Of a stretch of DNA of 64,000 nucleotides, positions 21,928 through 33,075 are shown one piece after another. The first letter of the stretch is position 1. Each line of letters begins with the position of its first letter. The DNA is taken from assembly GCA_031763025.1 (NCBI GenBank), contig JASSKH010000003.1, forward strand, positions 15,372,992-15,436,991, written 5' to 3'. A model generated the notes under the pieces. That model was not told the origin of the DNA, did not search any database, and saw only the letters and a list, made by a program, of their open reading frames with translations. The position numbers were made by a program, and so were the translations under genes. Origin of the DNA: Macrocystis pyrifera (taxonomy: Eukaryota; Sar; Phaeophyceae; Laminariales; Laminariaceae).

Positions 21928-22087
21928 GAGATATACACTCTATATAACCCCTGAGCTAACAGTCAGCTCATTGAGCTGACTGTGTGTTTTTATTAGAGAC
22001 ACACCCTGACCACTGAGCTAACAGTCAGCGCTGAGTATTTGCTCAGTGAGCTGACTGTGTTGGCTCAGTGGTTCGAGTGTATGTATC

Positions 22088-22321
22088 ATAAAAGCACAAT
22101 CCGGGGTCCACTGGCTGTGAAGCCGGGACCTCGGATTTACTCAAGGCTTGCAATCCCTTTAGTCAGCACTGCCACGAACAACAAGCACTAGGGCGCTTCT
22201 TCTTGCCTGGAAGTGTGTACCATGCCACTCAGGTGTATGCTTCCTCCGTAATTTCCATGACTTTCAGGAAACATGGCAAGAAGGACGTCGGGGAGATTTG
22301 TAACATCGGATTGTGGTTTTA
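22088..22321 (+). mobile_element. MITE M2, copy 2
   Basis: Same order of motifs as copy 1 (CCGGGACCTCGGATTTACTC, TCCGTAATTTCCATGACTT) with a mutated right end. Confidence 0.75.
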
Positions 22322-22559
22322 CTAATAATAGATATATACCCCAACCACTGAGCTAACAGTCACCTATTGAATGGGTATTCACGACCTATTATTAATACCA
22401 TCTTTTATCAAAATCCCACTGCGGCAGTAATTTTTGCACTCGCAAAGATAAAAAGGGAATAAATTGCTGAGAGCGCGTAGCGTGGGTAGGCGAAATTCGA
22501 TGGGAGTCGACAAGGGAAGAAATGACTGACTGATCTCTCCTCGCGATCTCGCGATAAAA

Positions 22560-22690
22560 ATGAAGGCACGAAGCTTGGTGAAGAGGGGGGGGGGGGAGGG
22601 CTTGCTATGTGACCCCGGATCTGACTTACGACTAATACTCGTAGGAGGTAAGAGGGTGGAAGGGAGAGCGAAAAAGACGGGCGAAGATAA
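22560..22690 (-). repeat. Repeat R4, inverted copy
   Basis: Reads TGTGACCCCGGATCTGACTT and GATAATAAATGGGGGG on the plus strand, the reverse complement of the other copies. Confidence 0.55.
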
Positions 22691-23944
22691 TAAATGGGGG
22701 GAAAAAAATAAATATATGCCCTGGGTCCTAAGTCTGTCTTGGGCAGGATATGGTTCCATGACCTGGGAATGGGAATATATATATATATATATACATGTAT
22801 ATCGAACAGCCTGTAGCTTGGCTGTGATATCAGCGGTCGATCTCACATACAGCAGTGTAGTATACCTGGTAGGACAGTAGTTGTTGCGAATGGAAGGCAC
22901 CAGTGAAAAACCGGGGGGGGAAAAACTACTACCACTACTGCTGTTGTAGTTCCTCCTCCATTTGAATCGCCATGTCTGCCTTATTCCGATGGCGTGCAGC
23001 ATAAACAAACGTTTATCGCTCAGAAACAGCTACGTCCGGTGCGAAGGAGATATCCCGGGGATCAAGCCGGCCCCATGCCGGCGGCTAATTACACGTCCCG
23101 GAGGGTCGGTTGGGAGGACTTGCTTAGGTTCGGGCGGGATCAGTTCGGTGTGGGATCAAGGTCTGACAAAGACATTATTAATGAACCAGGGTAAGAACTA
23201 AGCAACTTGCGGCCGAACTAACTGGTTGCAAGGACTAACTACTCAGGGAAATTGTCGTTCGCCTATATAGTCCTCCCATTCGCTACCTCTTCCTCCCTGC
23301 GATCCTCCGGCTATTTTCATTAGCATGTTGTAGGATAACAGGGGGGAGTAGTGGTGCGAAGGGGAATTTGCAAGCTTTTTTTGCTGCGTGTTGCTGCAGC
23401 CGAGGCGGGTCGGCCGCATTTCTACACCTACCTGAGGCATATATGTGTCGAGAGGGGCGCGGAGAGTGTGGGGAGGGGAGAACGGGTGCGTGTACGCACA
23501 CACACACTAACAGTCTAGTAATATCAATGGTCTGTTGGTGTTGGATATCGAACAAGAATATATTTCAATAATTTTTGTTCTATTTTTCACTTTAATGCAA
23601 TAATACCCGATAAACAAAAAAAAAAAAATCGCATTCGATACTTTTTCGATATTTGATACATGGAAGCTTTCGTTCAGGGCCAGCATTAAATTCACGGGGA
23701 TATTGCACTCCAAGGGATGGAGGGCAAAACGTTCGAATGATACATCGAAAGTTCGATATTTCGACAGGTCGAAACTTTTACTTACGATACGATAATCAAC
23801 ACTATTTTTAATAGTGGTAGCACACACCCTTTTCCCCCGCTCCTGAGCATATTGATTGACTGGATGGATAACGCAAAGCAAGCGTTTCGTGGGTCAAAGG
23901 CCAAAATGCGCGCTCTGATACCTGGTACTCGTGTACGTGTGTCA

Positions 23945-24160
23945 TGTTGTAAGGCTTACTTTGCGTCGGCGATTTGTTAACCTTTAACCTTTAGCCCAAC
24001 GGACTAAGACCTTAACAAATGCACGTGTTAAGGTTGGGCTAAAGGTAAAAGGTCAACCAATTGCCTTAGAATTTCACAGATGCATTTGTCAAGGTCTCAG
24101 TCCGTTAGGCTAAAAGGTAAAAGGTCAACCAGTTGCCTACCCAATCCAAGCCTTACAACA
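23945..24160. mobile_element. TRIM family A, three LTRs in inverted arrangement
   Basis: A plus-facing LTR (23945-24017), a partial minus-facing LTR (24026-24078) and a complete minus-facing LTR (24087-24160), separated only by the 8-bp spacers AATGCACG and GATGCATT. No internal region remains. The transcript would fold into a long hairpin. Confidence 0.75.
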
Positions 24161-24871
24161 CACATGCATGATACATGCCTCTTTGTTTATCTAGTTGAAA
24201 GTCAAGTCGGAAGCAGCACAACGAAATGGGATTTACACCCCGCAAGAAACCCTGAGTTCGCGCAGAGATGCGACCGATTTTCAGCGCTCGTTCTTTTCGA
24301 CATCATATATACGATCAAGGTGCTAAATACTCGATACATTAATTAAGGTGTTTTCGCAAGGCTCTCTCTTGGCCAGATATTTTTCCGAAATCGTCTTAAT
24401 AATTGGTTGGTATTGTTCCGGAAAAGTTTTGAGCGCTGAAAAAACGATCGCACTGCTCAATGTGCGGACTCAACGCTCTTTTCACTGGTATATCAGGTTT
24501 TGTCACATTTATATATCTGCTCGGCCTATGTATGTGCACGTTTGTCGTATACGAGTGTGCTCGAAAACGTCCAGAGCAAGTCGATAATATCAATAGTATG
24601 AGTACAACTAAAATAGTATCAGCTGTCTGGGGCAACAAACGGCCGAACGGTTTCGCTGCATGCTACAGGCTCCTTTTTTTGCTGTCTCTCGCTGGCCACT
24701 TGGCGCTCCGTGATCTAGTACCTGGTACGCGCCACGCCCATGTTCTGTGTCCCTTTCCCGAGGATGATGTCAAGTTTTTCTCTGTGTCAAACTCGGTCTG
24801 TCTGCGGGTATAAAAGTTAGGCGCTGCTCCCAATGAAAGATGTCTTACACCCCGTCAGGCAGACAGAAAAA

Positions 24872-25236
24872 AGTTATAATAAGTATTACCCTGGGCTGGA
24901 TATTCGATCGATATTTTTACCCCTATAGCTCAGTTGGTAATACCTTCCTTCACATTTGACGTCGTCGAGGACACGGGTTCGAATCTCACTTCGAACGTTT
25001 CTCTTTTATAGAAACGCTTTTGCGCTTGCGTCCCTAAAAATGTACCAGGTACCAGGTATCTCCCTGGTTCCCCAGGTATTGAAACGAAGAAACGAAGCGG
25101 GTACGGTAGGTCAGCGGACGGCCGTATACGGTACCGACGCCCAAAAAGATCCCGCCGTTCAGTGGGGGGCAGAGTGATGATACAAGGATTACCCTGGGCT
25201 GGGTAATCGATCGGTCTTTTATACCCCTTCATTACA
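24872..25236 (+). mobile_element. TRIM family D, copy 1
   Basis: Terminal repeats of 59-71 bp share TTACCCTGGGCTGG and CGATCG...TTTTTA/ACCCC. The left one ends in a tRNA-like A box, TATAGCTCAGTTGGTAATA. A degenerate primer-binding site TGACGTCGTCGAGGAC follows, then a B box, ACGGGTTCGAATCTCAC. The right copy begins after AGTGGGGGGCAGAG. It could be read as a tRNA-derived SINE, but repeats at both ends and the second copy favour a miniature LTR element. Confidence 0.7.
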
Positions 25237-25360
25237 TTTCCTGACACCAAGCTACTACCATTCTGAGTAAGGACCATCTTTGTACGAGTATTGGATCCAA
25301 GCATTCCCTTGTGTTCAGGAACAGGGGTGATGAAATTTTTGTTAAGCCTTCTAGGGCGAA

Positions 25361-25447
25361 ACTGCAGTCAGTCTCATTCTGGGGACAAACCACTCGAATT
25401 CTTAGTAATCTTGTCCCCACAACGGGACTGACTGCACCGAAAGGGTT
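25361..25447 (+). mobile_element. MITE M3, diverged copy
   Basis: Small foldback: ACTGCAGTCAGTCTCATTCT...GGGGACAAAC and CTTGTCCCCACAACGGGACT pair; it ends in AAAGGGTTAA. Confidence 0.6.
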
Positions 25448-25819
25448 AAGGTCTTCGTCCGTTGGACTACTGGTGAAAGGTTAACCAATCGCCTACCCAA
25501 AGCATATGCCATAAAACTTGGAACACTTTCCCCCCGCCCCTGTAACGGACCGGATGTATATACGGGTCGACGGCGGGTGTCATCAACACACAGTTCCAAA
25601 TTCCAGCTGGCGATCCAGCAAATATTTTTCAGATTCTTGACATGAGCAAAATTCGCTTTTCTCTGGCAGCATTTTTTGTTCGTGGTGGGGTCTGAGATTC
25701 GAGCTCACGACCGACGACCCACACGTCCTGCCGTCGACGCCCTTTTTTTCAAGGCACTATTCCGTTGGGCTACTGGTAAAAGGACAACCAATCGCCCACC
25801 CAATTTTATTCTCACAACA
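25444..25819 (-). mobile_element. TRIM family A, diverged full copy
   Basis: Minus-strand copy: LTR-like ends TTAAGGTCTTCGTCCGTTGG and CACCCAATTTTATTCTCACA on the plus strand, with an internal region matching 39113-39306, including GAGATTCGAGCTCACGACC and GTCCTGCCGTCGACGCC. Confidence 0.78.
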
Positions 25820-26145
25820 TTTCTCTGTGGAACGCTCGTCCCTACAGTTCTTGACAGCGCACGTTTTCTCTTGCTTGGTGGCATGTCTCCCGATATATTT
25901 GCTCCCAATGGACGATATTAGCTTAATGTATCGACGTTCAAACCCCATCCCTCCATGTTACACATTGATTGGCGGATGGCAAACATGATGATGTCGATAG
26001 TAATCATAGAGGTTAAGCAGCAAGTAGACACAGAAGAGAGGGAGTTAATACAGCAGACTTCGTACAAGGTTTCCTTTTTGCATTTTGTTCAGGATTCCCT
26101 CGGTTTTCTCCTTTCGGGGAACGTCTGTATGAGTGATCAACGATG

Positions 26146-26225
26146 CACCTACTGTAGTCCAGTAAGATACTGCAGTCCAATAGGCTACTGCAGTCCAACA
26201 GTCTACTGTAGTACAGTATTCTACT
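26146..26225 (+). repeat. Minisatellite, about 18-bp unit
   Basis: Four to five units of TACTGCAGTCCAATAGGC type. Confidence 0.75.
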
Positions 26226-26479
26226 GTTTGGCCAACAACACAGTGTAGGCCCGCCAATAACAAAGTGCCCAATAAGAACACAATACTCACTTTTTGGAGA
26301 GTGCTAAAAAAATGGATTTAAAGATAACGGCTCAGTGATGAACTCTACACTAATTCCTATATAACAGCCTATGCTCAAGGTTATTTGAAGATGGCGCCCA
26401 AGAAGAATCTCAGGCTTGCCCAGATTACTGTAGGTGTTTCTTGTTGGCGGGCCCATACTGTAGTTTTCTGTTTGTTTTG

Positions 26480-26575
26480 GTTTCCCTTGGTTTTCTTTCT
26501 CGGGAGAATGCTCATGAGTGATCAACGTTGAAGCTCATGCTGCACTTTGCCGGATGACCAACTTGTGATGATCAT
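26480..26575 (+). mobile_element. LINE-like 3' end
   Basis: GGTTTCCCTTGGTTTTCTTT, GATCAACGTTGAAGCTCATG, then CGGATGACCAACTTGTGATG. Confidence 0.6.
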
Positions 26576-26596
26576 AAATAATTTAATATATTGATG

Positions 26597-26680
26597 CCGG
26601 GCGGGGGGGGGGGGGGGGGGGGGGGGGGGGAGCCGCCAGGTTTTTCCCACGAGGGTTCGAATCTCGTCGTGGACGCCGAC
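26597..26680 (+). repeat. G-run followed by a T-arm-like sequence
   Basis: A run of over 25 G, then ACGAGGGTTCGAATCTCGTC, a perfect T-arm-like hairpin with a B-box core, followed by GTGGACGCCGAC. Resembles the internal start of the TRIM A and D elements; no LTR visible. Confidence 0.5.
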
Positions 26681-26717
26681 AATGGTCAGAACCTACCATT
26701 AATACTACTTCCTTCCC

Positions 26718-26779
26718 TGTCGATAATGATGATGATGATGATGATTATGATGATGATGACGATGATGATGATGGTGATG

Positions 26780-26811
<32 letters not shown>

Positions 26812-26870
26812 GATGATGATGATGACGATGACGATGATGGTGATTACGATGATGACGACGATGGTGGCGG
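26718..26870 (+). repeat. (GAT)n microsatellite
   Basis: About 150 bp of GAT/GAC triplets, creating a false poly-Met frame. Confidence 0.95.
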
Positions 26871-26999
26871 TGATTCGTTGGCCTTTGTCTGTCTCTCGAC
26901 GGTGCCGGGGTGTGGCTTCTAGCTCTATCGCCCGTTCTTGTAAAAACTACCTGGTATTAGCATCATGGCATTGGTGATTGTATTCATTACGTCTGTCTG

Positions 27000-28224
27000 C
27001 CATCCGACGACAATCAAATGATTGTTGGTTGTGCATATCGTTATTTACAGCGTCAACGGCACAACAGACGAAGAAGACGCACGGATGAAGACCCGGAGGT
27101 AAGAAATAGCGACATCCCACCAAACCGATTGACGTACGGACATCCCCCTACCTATAAAACAAAACGCACCCATAAATACCTACCTGTACCTGCATCTCTG
27201 ATACCATCCATCCGTCAGAGAGCGGCCGAGCCCCCCCCTTACGATTTCAGTCAAATCGGCCATCCATCCAATAGTCGATGTCCATCCAGCAAGAGCGTTA
27301 GCAACCTAAAAAACGCGATCAAGGATGCAGCAAAAACATAACAACAGTTGTATAGCAAGAAGACGACAAGTCTTAGTTAGGCTGAACCCCGGGCTAGCTA
27401 CTAATACCCCCCCCGGATTCTCGTCTGAACATCCGGCCGAGCCCACAGCGAAGGTCCCCGGGGTCGGATATTCCGGGGTCCGGGACCCCCGAGGTCGACA
27501 TGTTAAAAATATTAATATTAGTAGTAGGGTATCGCAGCCCTGGTATTAGGCGTAGTCTTCCGATAGTTACCATTGGCATACACACATGGTGCGTGTTCCG
27601 AAATCCGCTGCTGTGCATGGCATCTATTAATAAGAATCTTGTCCTACTCCAAGGAAAGGGTCTCATAAGCTGAGACATCTATATAGCCATATTTCTACGA
27701 TTTAGCTCACTTATTTTCAACATAAAAAAATCATTAAAAAATATATACGTACGTACGTACGTACAGTACGAACGTCACTGCATTTTCCCGCATCCTGAAA
27801 GTTCCAATTGACTCACGCCGATGTTGCAGTGTTCCCATGTACAAATCGTGGCCGACCCTGTGCTAAGCCGTCAGCTAAGCTACAGTACCATGAACACTTC
27901 GTAGCAGGTCCTGTGCTAAGCCGGGCGTGTGCAGGTCTATCGAAGATTCGGGATATGTAAAAAACAAAGTGCAGATTTTTCCTCTCCAGCGCCAATTGCA
28001 AAAAGGATAAACGGCGGGCCTCTTCGAAGCCCTCTGTCCTCTCACACCTGCCAAAAATCAAGCCTGAACTTGGAGGCTAGAGCAGGGTTTGAGAACAATA
28101 TACGAGCCTCTTGAAAACTCTCTCTCCCTCTCTTCCCACATCTACCAATAATCAACTCTGAACTTGGAGGCTAAAGCAAGGGTTTGATAATAATATACCA
28201 GGTAGGTTATTTTTTACATGTGCA
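27000..28224. other. Intergenic, short direct repeats only
   Basis: No gene seen. Diverged direct repeats of GAACTTGGAGGCTA...GGGTTTGA lie at about 28043-28105 and 28135-28200, and TGTGCTAAGCCG occurs twice near 27858 and 27911. Confidence 0.5.
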
Positions 28225-28335
28225 GGATTCTGGTTTCCCTTCGTTTTTTATTCTTTCGGGGTGAAAGTTTATGGATATTCTTGAGTGATCGACGTTGAAG
28301 GTCATGATCATAATGCTGTACGTTAAGGTCGGGTG
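28225..28335 (+). mobile_element. LINE-like 3' end, diverged
   Basis: GGTTTCCCTTCGTTTTTTAT, GAGTGATCGACGTTGAAGGT and GGGTGGCAAACACAACAAC. Confidence 0.55.
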
Positions 28336-28564
28336 GCAAACACAACAACAGCAACAAGCAGTGCACTCTGTGTAACACGCACGCATGACTACACACCCCC
28401 TACAGCTAAGGAATTTGAAGCTGATTTTCTCGACACTCGGAAGAGTGCAAACAAACGCCTCCGTTCATGTTGGGCGTGGTCCCGTGCGGGGTTTGGAGAA
28501 AATCGGCTAGGAAATTCGTCCCAGGGAGTGTGTTGTATTATCACCCGTGTGATACGTAGTACGA

Positions 28565-28684
28565 TACGGCATGTTTCCTTCTGATTTTGGTCACCCTTGT
28601 TGGCTTTTATTTCTTCGGGGAATGTTTTGCGAGTGATCGACGTGAAACCAAGCTCATGCTGCACATTGATTTGTCGAACGACAG
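28565..28684 (+). mobile_element. LINE-like 3' end, diverged
   Basis: TTTCTTCGGGGAATGTTTTG, GCTCATGCTGCACATTGATT. MITE M1 copy 3 is inserted just past it. Confidence 0.55.
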
Positions 28685-28691
28685 AACACTA

Positions 28692-28796
28692 TTACGGGGG
28701 GCCATAGTTAATAGGACCTACGGTACACACAAACACCCATACCTTTCCATAGTTTTACTAACCATATTTGGTCCTATTTACTGTGGCCCCCCGTAA
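28692..28796 (+). mobile_element. MITE M1, copy 3
   Basis: Ends TTACGGGGGGCCATAG / CTGTGGCCCCCCGTAA, flanked by TA; site reads ACTA...TAGT. Confidence 0.92.
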
Positions 28797-28901
28797 TAGT
28801 ACAGCAATGGATTAGAAAGCGCGAACCCGACAAAGGCACATGCATGCTTTCAGAGAACTGCAGGGTACGGCAACAAATACTAAACGCCAAAGCTTGTACT
28901 A

Positions 28902-29007
28902 TTTCGGGGGGGCATGGTAAATAGGGCCAAATATTGTTAGTAAAAATAGCGAAACATATAGGTTTTTGTGTGTACCGCAGGTCCTATTTAATAAGCCCCC
29001 CCCGTAA
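28902..29007 (+). mobile_element. MITE M1, copy 4
   Basis: Ends TTTCGGGGGGGCATGG / AAGCCCCCCCCGTAA with TA flanks, 105 bp beyond copy 3. Arms diverged in the first bases. Confidence 0.88.
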
Positions 29008-29009
29008 TA

Positions 29010-30399
29010 TGATAATATCTGCCTCTCAGGAACGGGGAGGGGGGAGGCAGATGCAAAAAAAGCCTCCGCGAAGGGGGGGGGGGGGGGGGGATCAGGCGAC
29101 ACAGCGGCTGTGCCACCAGGTGCAGTGGTTTACCAGCCTGTGTTAATACATAAAGACAGTAAGCTGTGATGCGGTGACCGGTCTAGGGTAGTGGTAAGGG
29201 TAGTGGTAAGGGACGCAGGTTGTTCTGGCAGCTGGAAAGCGGTGCTTCGCTTCTTCTTATTTAGATCTTCTTATTGATGGCGAGAGCTGAGGAGGTGCTC
29301 TGGTAGAGAAGCGAGAGGTAGGGGGGGGGCGGGACTCGACGCCCAGATATACTCGTCCCATCCCACGCCACAAGCTCTCCTAAACTCCTCTTATCTGATG
29401 TACGCCTACAGAACTTTCCTGTGGCTACCGATCGTTCTTCTGCTAATATAAGAATATCTCACTTCGTGGTCCTATCTGCGCTAAGGAACATTACTCTCGT
29501 CTAAGGGGTTTTCTGCCCTGGGGAACATTCCTAAGAGAACGTTACTCTCAACTAACGGAATATCCGCCGTGTTAATCCATTCTTTGGATTATTCTCGTAT
29601 TCGTGAGACTACAAGACTGCAACGTATTATCTATATCTATAGCCCGTGAATACTCTACTCATATCACAAAGCAGTTTCCACCTCCGAGCAGGCACACGAT
29701 AAAACACAGGGGTAGGGGTGGATGAAATTCAATAGTTCAATGACTTGAGCTACGAGTAGTGCGCATTGATTTGTTATGGCATTTAGAAGGAAACGACATG
29801 GAGCTCCTCAGGTTTGGCTGCAACTCCTATCGTAGCAAGAGTCGTCACTGCAGCAGTCTTATCGTTGGCGTCGGCGGCGAATTTGGCCGAGGCAGGAAAC
29901 ATGTCACGGCGATAGAAAGAGGGGATAAGTGCCTCACTTTTCAGGTTTCTAACACCAGCAGGGGGAAAAGGAGGAGGAGGATGACACCAGCAGGGGAAAA
30001 GGTGGAGGAGGATGAGGACATGAGGACCCTCTAGGTCTCGCCGAGGGGCGCACGGCAAGAAGACAAATCGACACCGCACTCCAAAAAAGGTAAAAAAAAT
30101 GAAAGCTAAAACCAATGGGTTGTGGTTTCAGGGCGAATTTACGGAAAACTTTTTTTTCAATATTTAGTATACCTGGATTTGGTACACCCCTCTGCCTGGG
30201 TCTCGAAAATGGATAGCGGGGTGTCGGTTGCTTGCACACCTGCCTCACCCATGGACTGACAACGTAGACATTTAATTCAACAAAGGTGCAGAAAACTAAA
30301 TTGTTTGGGATTCCTCAGTAACAGAAACCCCGTCCGTAAGTCGTACATTGTCAGGCCCAAAGACAACCCCTCCCCTATACTATATACCTGGCATGTATA
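29010..30399. other. Intergenic, nothing recognised
   Basis: Contains a G-run (about 29077-29090). No gene, repeat family or palindromic word seen. Confidence 0.45.
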
Positions 30400-30903
30400 T
30401 ATAGGTTGTGTTGGCGTCGATTGGCGACGACGCTGTAAAACACGCCTCTCATTACAAGGGCTGGACAGTCAGGGTACTGTTTTTTTTTTGCTTTTTTTTT
30501 GGCGGTCACCACGGCTGGCGGTCGAGTTAGATCATTTTTGTGCGGGGAGAACCTTCCCTCCGCACAAGGGGGATGATCGTATCACGTAGTGTGTATGTGG
30601 TGAAACACCCACAAGGCAGTTACATAGTAAACCCATTGCTGTCTCTGGAAGTGGCCACATCAGAAATTAAATCAATTCATTGACGCTGTCATCCATATAC
30701 AAGAAAATCCGCCTTTAAAGCGGTTCTTCGTGGGATGCAGCTCACGCTTCACGCGACTCGCCGGACACCTCACGGCGCTTCGCGCTTGGTGCAAGCAATG
30801 TCTGCCTGGTCTGTGAAAATCCGACGTGCTCCGTTCCGGTATTGTAGGGATGCGAGGGTCTTTGGCCATACGACTACGGCCATGCATGATAATGAGTACA
30901 CCT
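30400..30903 (+). repeat. Repeat R3, uninterrupted copy
   Basis: From ATAGGTTGTGTTGGCG, through TTGGCGACGACGCTG (similar to the LTR-element primer-binding site) and TTACATAGTAAACCCATTGC, to CATGCATGATAATGAGTACA. Non-coding. Class unknown. Confidence 0.8.
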
Positions 30904-32165
30904 CCCCCCTCAACACCACCACCATGCCATGGCTTTCTTACCCCCCCCCCCTCCTCCCGACACGGTCCCGCCTCCCCAACACCTTCCAATTGCGGTTACA
31001 GGGAATTGAGGGTGTTGCAGCTAACCGCATTTTATGTACGCATCCAATCAGTGGGGCCTTGGTTCCCCGAGGCCCTACAGTTTGCGAAAAACTTGAGCCT
31101 AAAACGACCCCTCACCACCATGGCTCGTAGGAACTGAGAAGGTGTCCTGCAGTAGAGATAATCGCGTGAATGTTTCCTCGATGCCTGCAACCGGGAAGCG
31201 GGGCGACATGGCCGAGATATTTTTGTTTCAATGCCGGGGCCGGGGGGTACGTGCAGCACAGTAAAATCGACCAGCGATCTGCTGTAATAGCCGCGATAGG
31301 TTCCAGGTGCCTGTATTTTACAAATACCGGCAGGCAAACATCGGCCTATTCTTTTCGTGACAAACGTTCAGCGGCGACTGCAGAACAGCAGCCTGTCTAA
31401 GTCAACGCTCCAAGTAGAGCGTAGAGCACCACTGTCCTCCACTACGAAACCCGAACCTAGCCTGCGGCGTGCTTGTGCGGTGGCGAGAAGGTAATGCTCA
31501 TGTGTAGGCCAACCGCACACCACTCAGCGGCGAACGTTCCAGCATGCGGGTCATACGAGTATCACGGACGGCCGAGGTGGCAGGAAAAAAAAAAAGTTTT
31601 TGCGTAATGACGCGCGACTACATAATTTCACGGACGCATCTTCACAAGAAACAGAGAGGCGGAGAAATTGCACGTACGTACAAGGCTCTCCAGATTTTTG
31701 CACGCAAATAAAAAATACGGTTGTATGTATAGCAGGAATTGTTGTAGATATGTATGGCCTGCATGGTACCAAATGGGATCAGGGTGCCAGGTGGGCCTCC
31801 GGCGGCTCCTGGGGGAGGGCTGGTTATATTTCGGCATCACTAATTGGGAGCAGGGTGCCTTAAGGGGTGGGCCGTCCCACTGCGGGGTCAAAGTATCAAA
31901 CGGGAACAGGGTGCCGTACGTGCAGTTTCTCCGCTGGAGGCGTTCTACTTTAGGGGTTCAAACTAAATTTTCTGAGGCTCCTCACTTGAGGAGCTCCATA
32001 CCTCACCCGAAAACTGACTTCAGCAAAAATCAAATTGCATCCCGATGAATAATCCCACGACCCAAGTATACAAAAACGTCATTTTTCGAAACAAGATTGG
32101 CATTGCGACGAATTTTGGGTTAAGGAGCCCCGTCATTCAGAAAACGTTTTGTCGGAAATGTGCTA
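30904..32165. other. Intergenic, nothing recognised
   Basis: No gene or known repeat. Short GGGA(G/T)CAGGGTGCC motifs recur at 31776-31915. Confidence 0.4.
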
Positions 32166-32271
32166 TTACGGGGGACCATACTTTAACAGGACCTACGGTA
32201 CACACAAAAACCTATACATTTACCTATTTTTACTAACAATATTTGGTCCTGTTTACTATGGACCCCCGTAA
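32166..32271 (+). mobile_element. MITE M1, copy 5
   Basis: Ends TTACGGGGGACCATAC / CTATGGACCCCCGTAA with TA flanks. Confidence 0.92.
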
Positions 32272-32879
32272 TACCTCTATCGTAGAACGCGTCGCTGGTG
32301 CAATAAAAATAGTGGCACGATGACGCGGATATATACCGTATCACAGAGGGTGGTAAGATGAAACACCCCCCTTCGGACAATTTTCCGAACTGATTTTGTC
32401 GACTACGAGGAGGGTGCAGACGCTGAGCGACACTACGGCTGCGGAAATACATCATCGAGATTTTTTCCAAAGCCGCCAATCTCGTCGTGGCTGCCCTTCC
32501 CTTGTTATGGAGAAAATCGGCTCGGAAACTCCTCCCAGGCGGTGTTTTATCCGATCACCCGTGTGTTACGGGTAGTAGGGTTGCCGTTTCGGCGGCAGAC
32601 CGTGCGCCCACCAGGTTGGTCTGTCTGGGGGGCGAGCAGGAAGAGGACGTGGGTGGTTCGGTAGCAGCGAACCGGACCGTCGTCAGTCGTCGTATAGAGC
32701 TTCCCGGTCCGCCTTGTTTCCGTAAATCGTTTAGAATAACCGAAAATGGAGGGCGTTGATGGGAAGGAAAAATGGCTATTAAACGTGTTCGAGGTTGGGG
32801 GGGGGGGGGGTCAGACCCGCTACACTCATGACTTGGGGATGGAGCTTGGACCCAGCTTAGAATTAAAGAGTAGAACGTA

Positions 32880-33075
32880 GACGAGCGTGAAATGAGAGAA
32901 AGGAGTGGAGTAAGAGGAGCACGTGCATGCAGTAGATCGATGTTAACCCGGGAAGTAGGTGGCTGCAGAAGGGATGGGTTGGACTACGTGCGTAGGTCTC
33001 CCTCCTTGATTCGCCTCGTTTTGTTTCTCCTCTTTCTGGGGAAGCTTTGGAGTGATCGACCAGGGTTCGTCGTAG
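32880..33075 (+). mobile_element. LINE-like 3' region
   Basis: GGAAGTAGGTGG...GTGCGTAGGTCTCCCTCCTT and GGGGAAGCTTTGGAGTGATC match the 34430 copy; the last bases are lost. Confidence 0.55.

Noticed and set aside
24925-24995. Possible tRNA gene (TAGCTCAGTTGG ... GGGTTCGAATCTC)
   Set aside because: No acceptor stem pairs, the T stem has mismatches, and the sequence is part of a repeated element (TRIM D).
26591-26977. Poly-Met ORF
   Set aside because: Translation of a GAT microsatellite.
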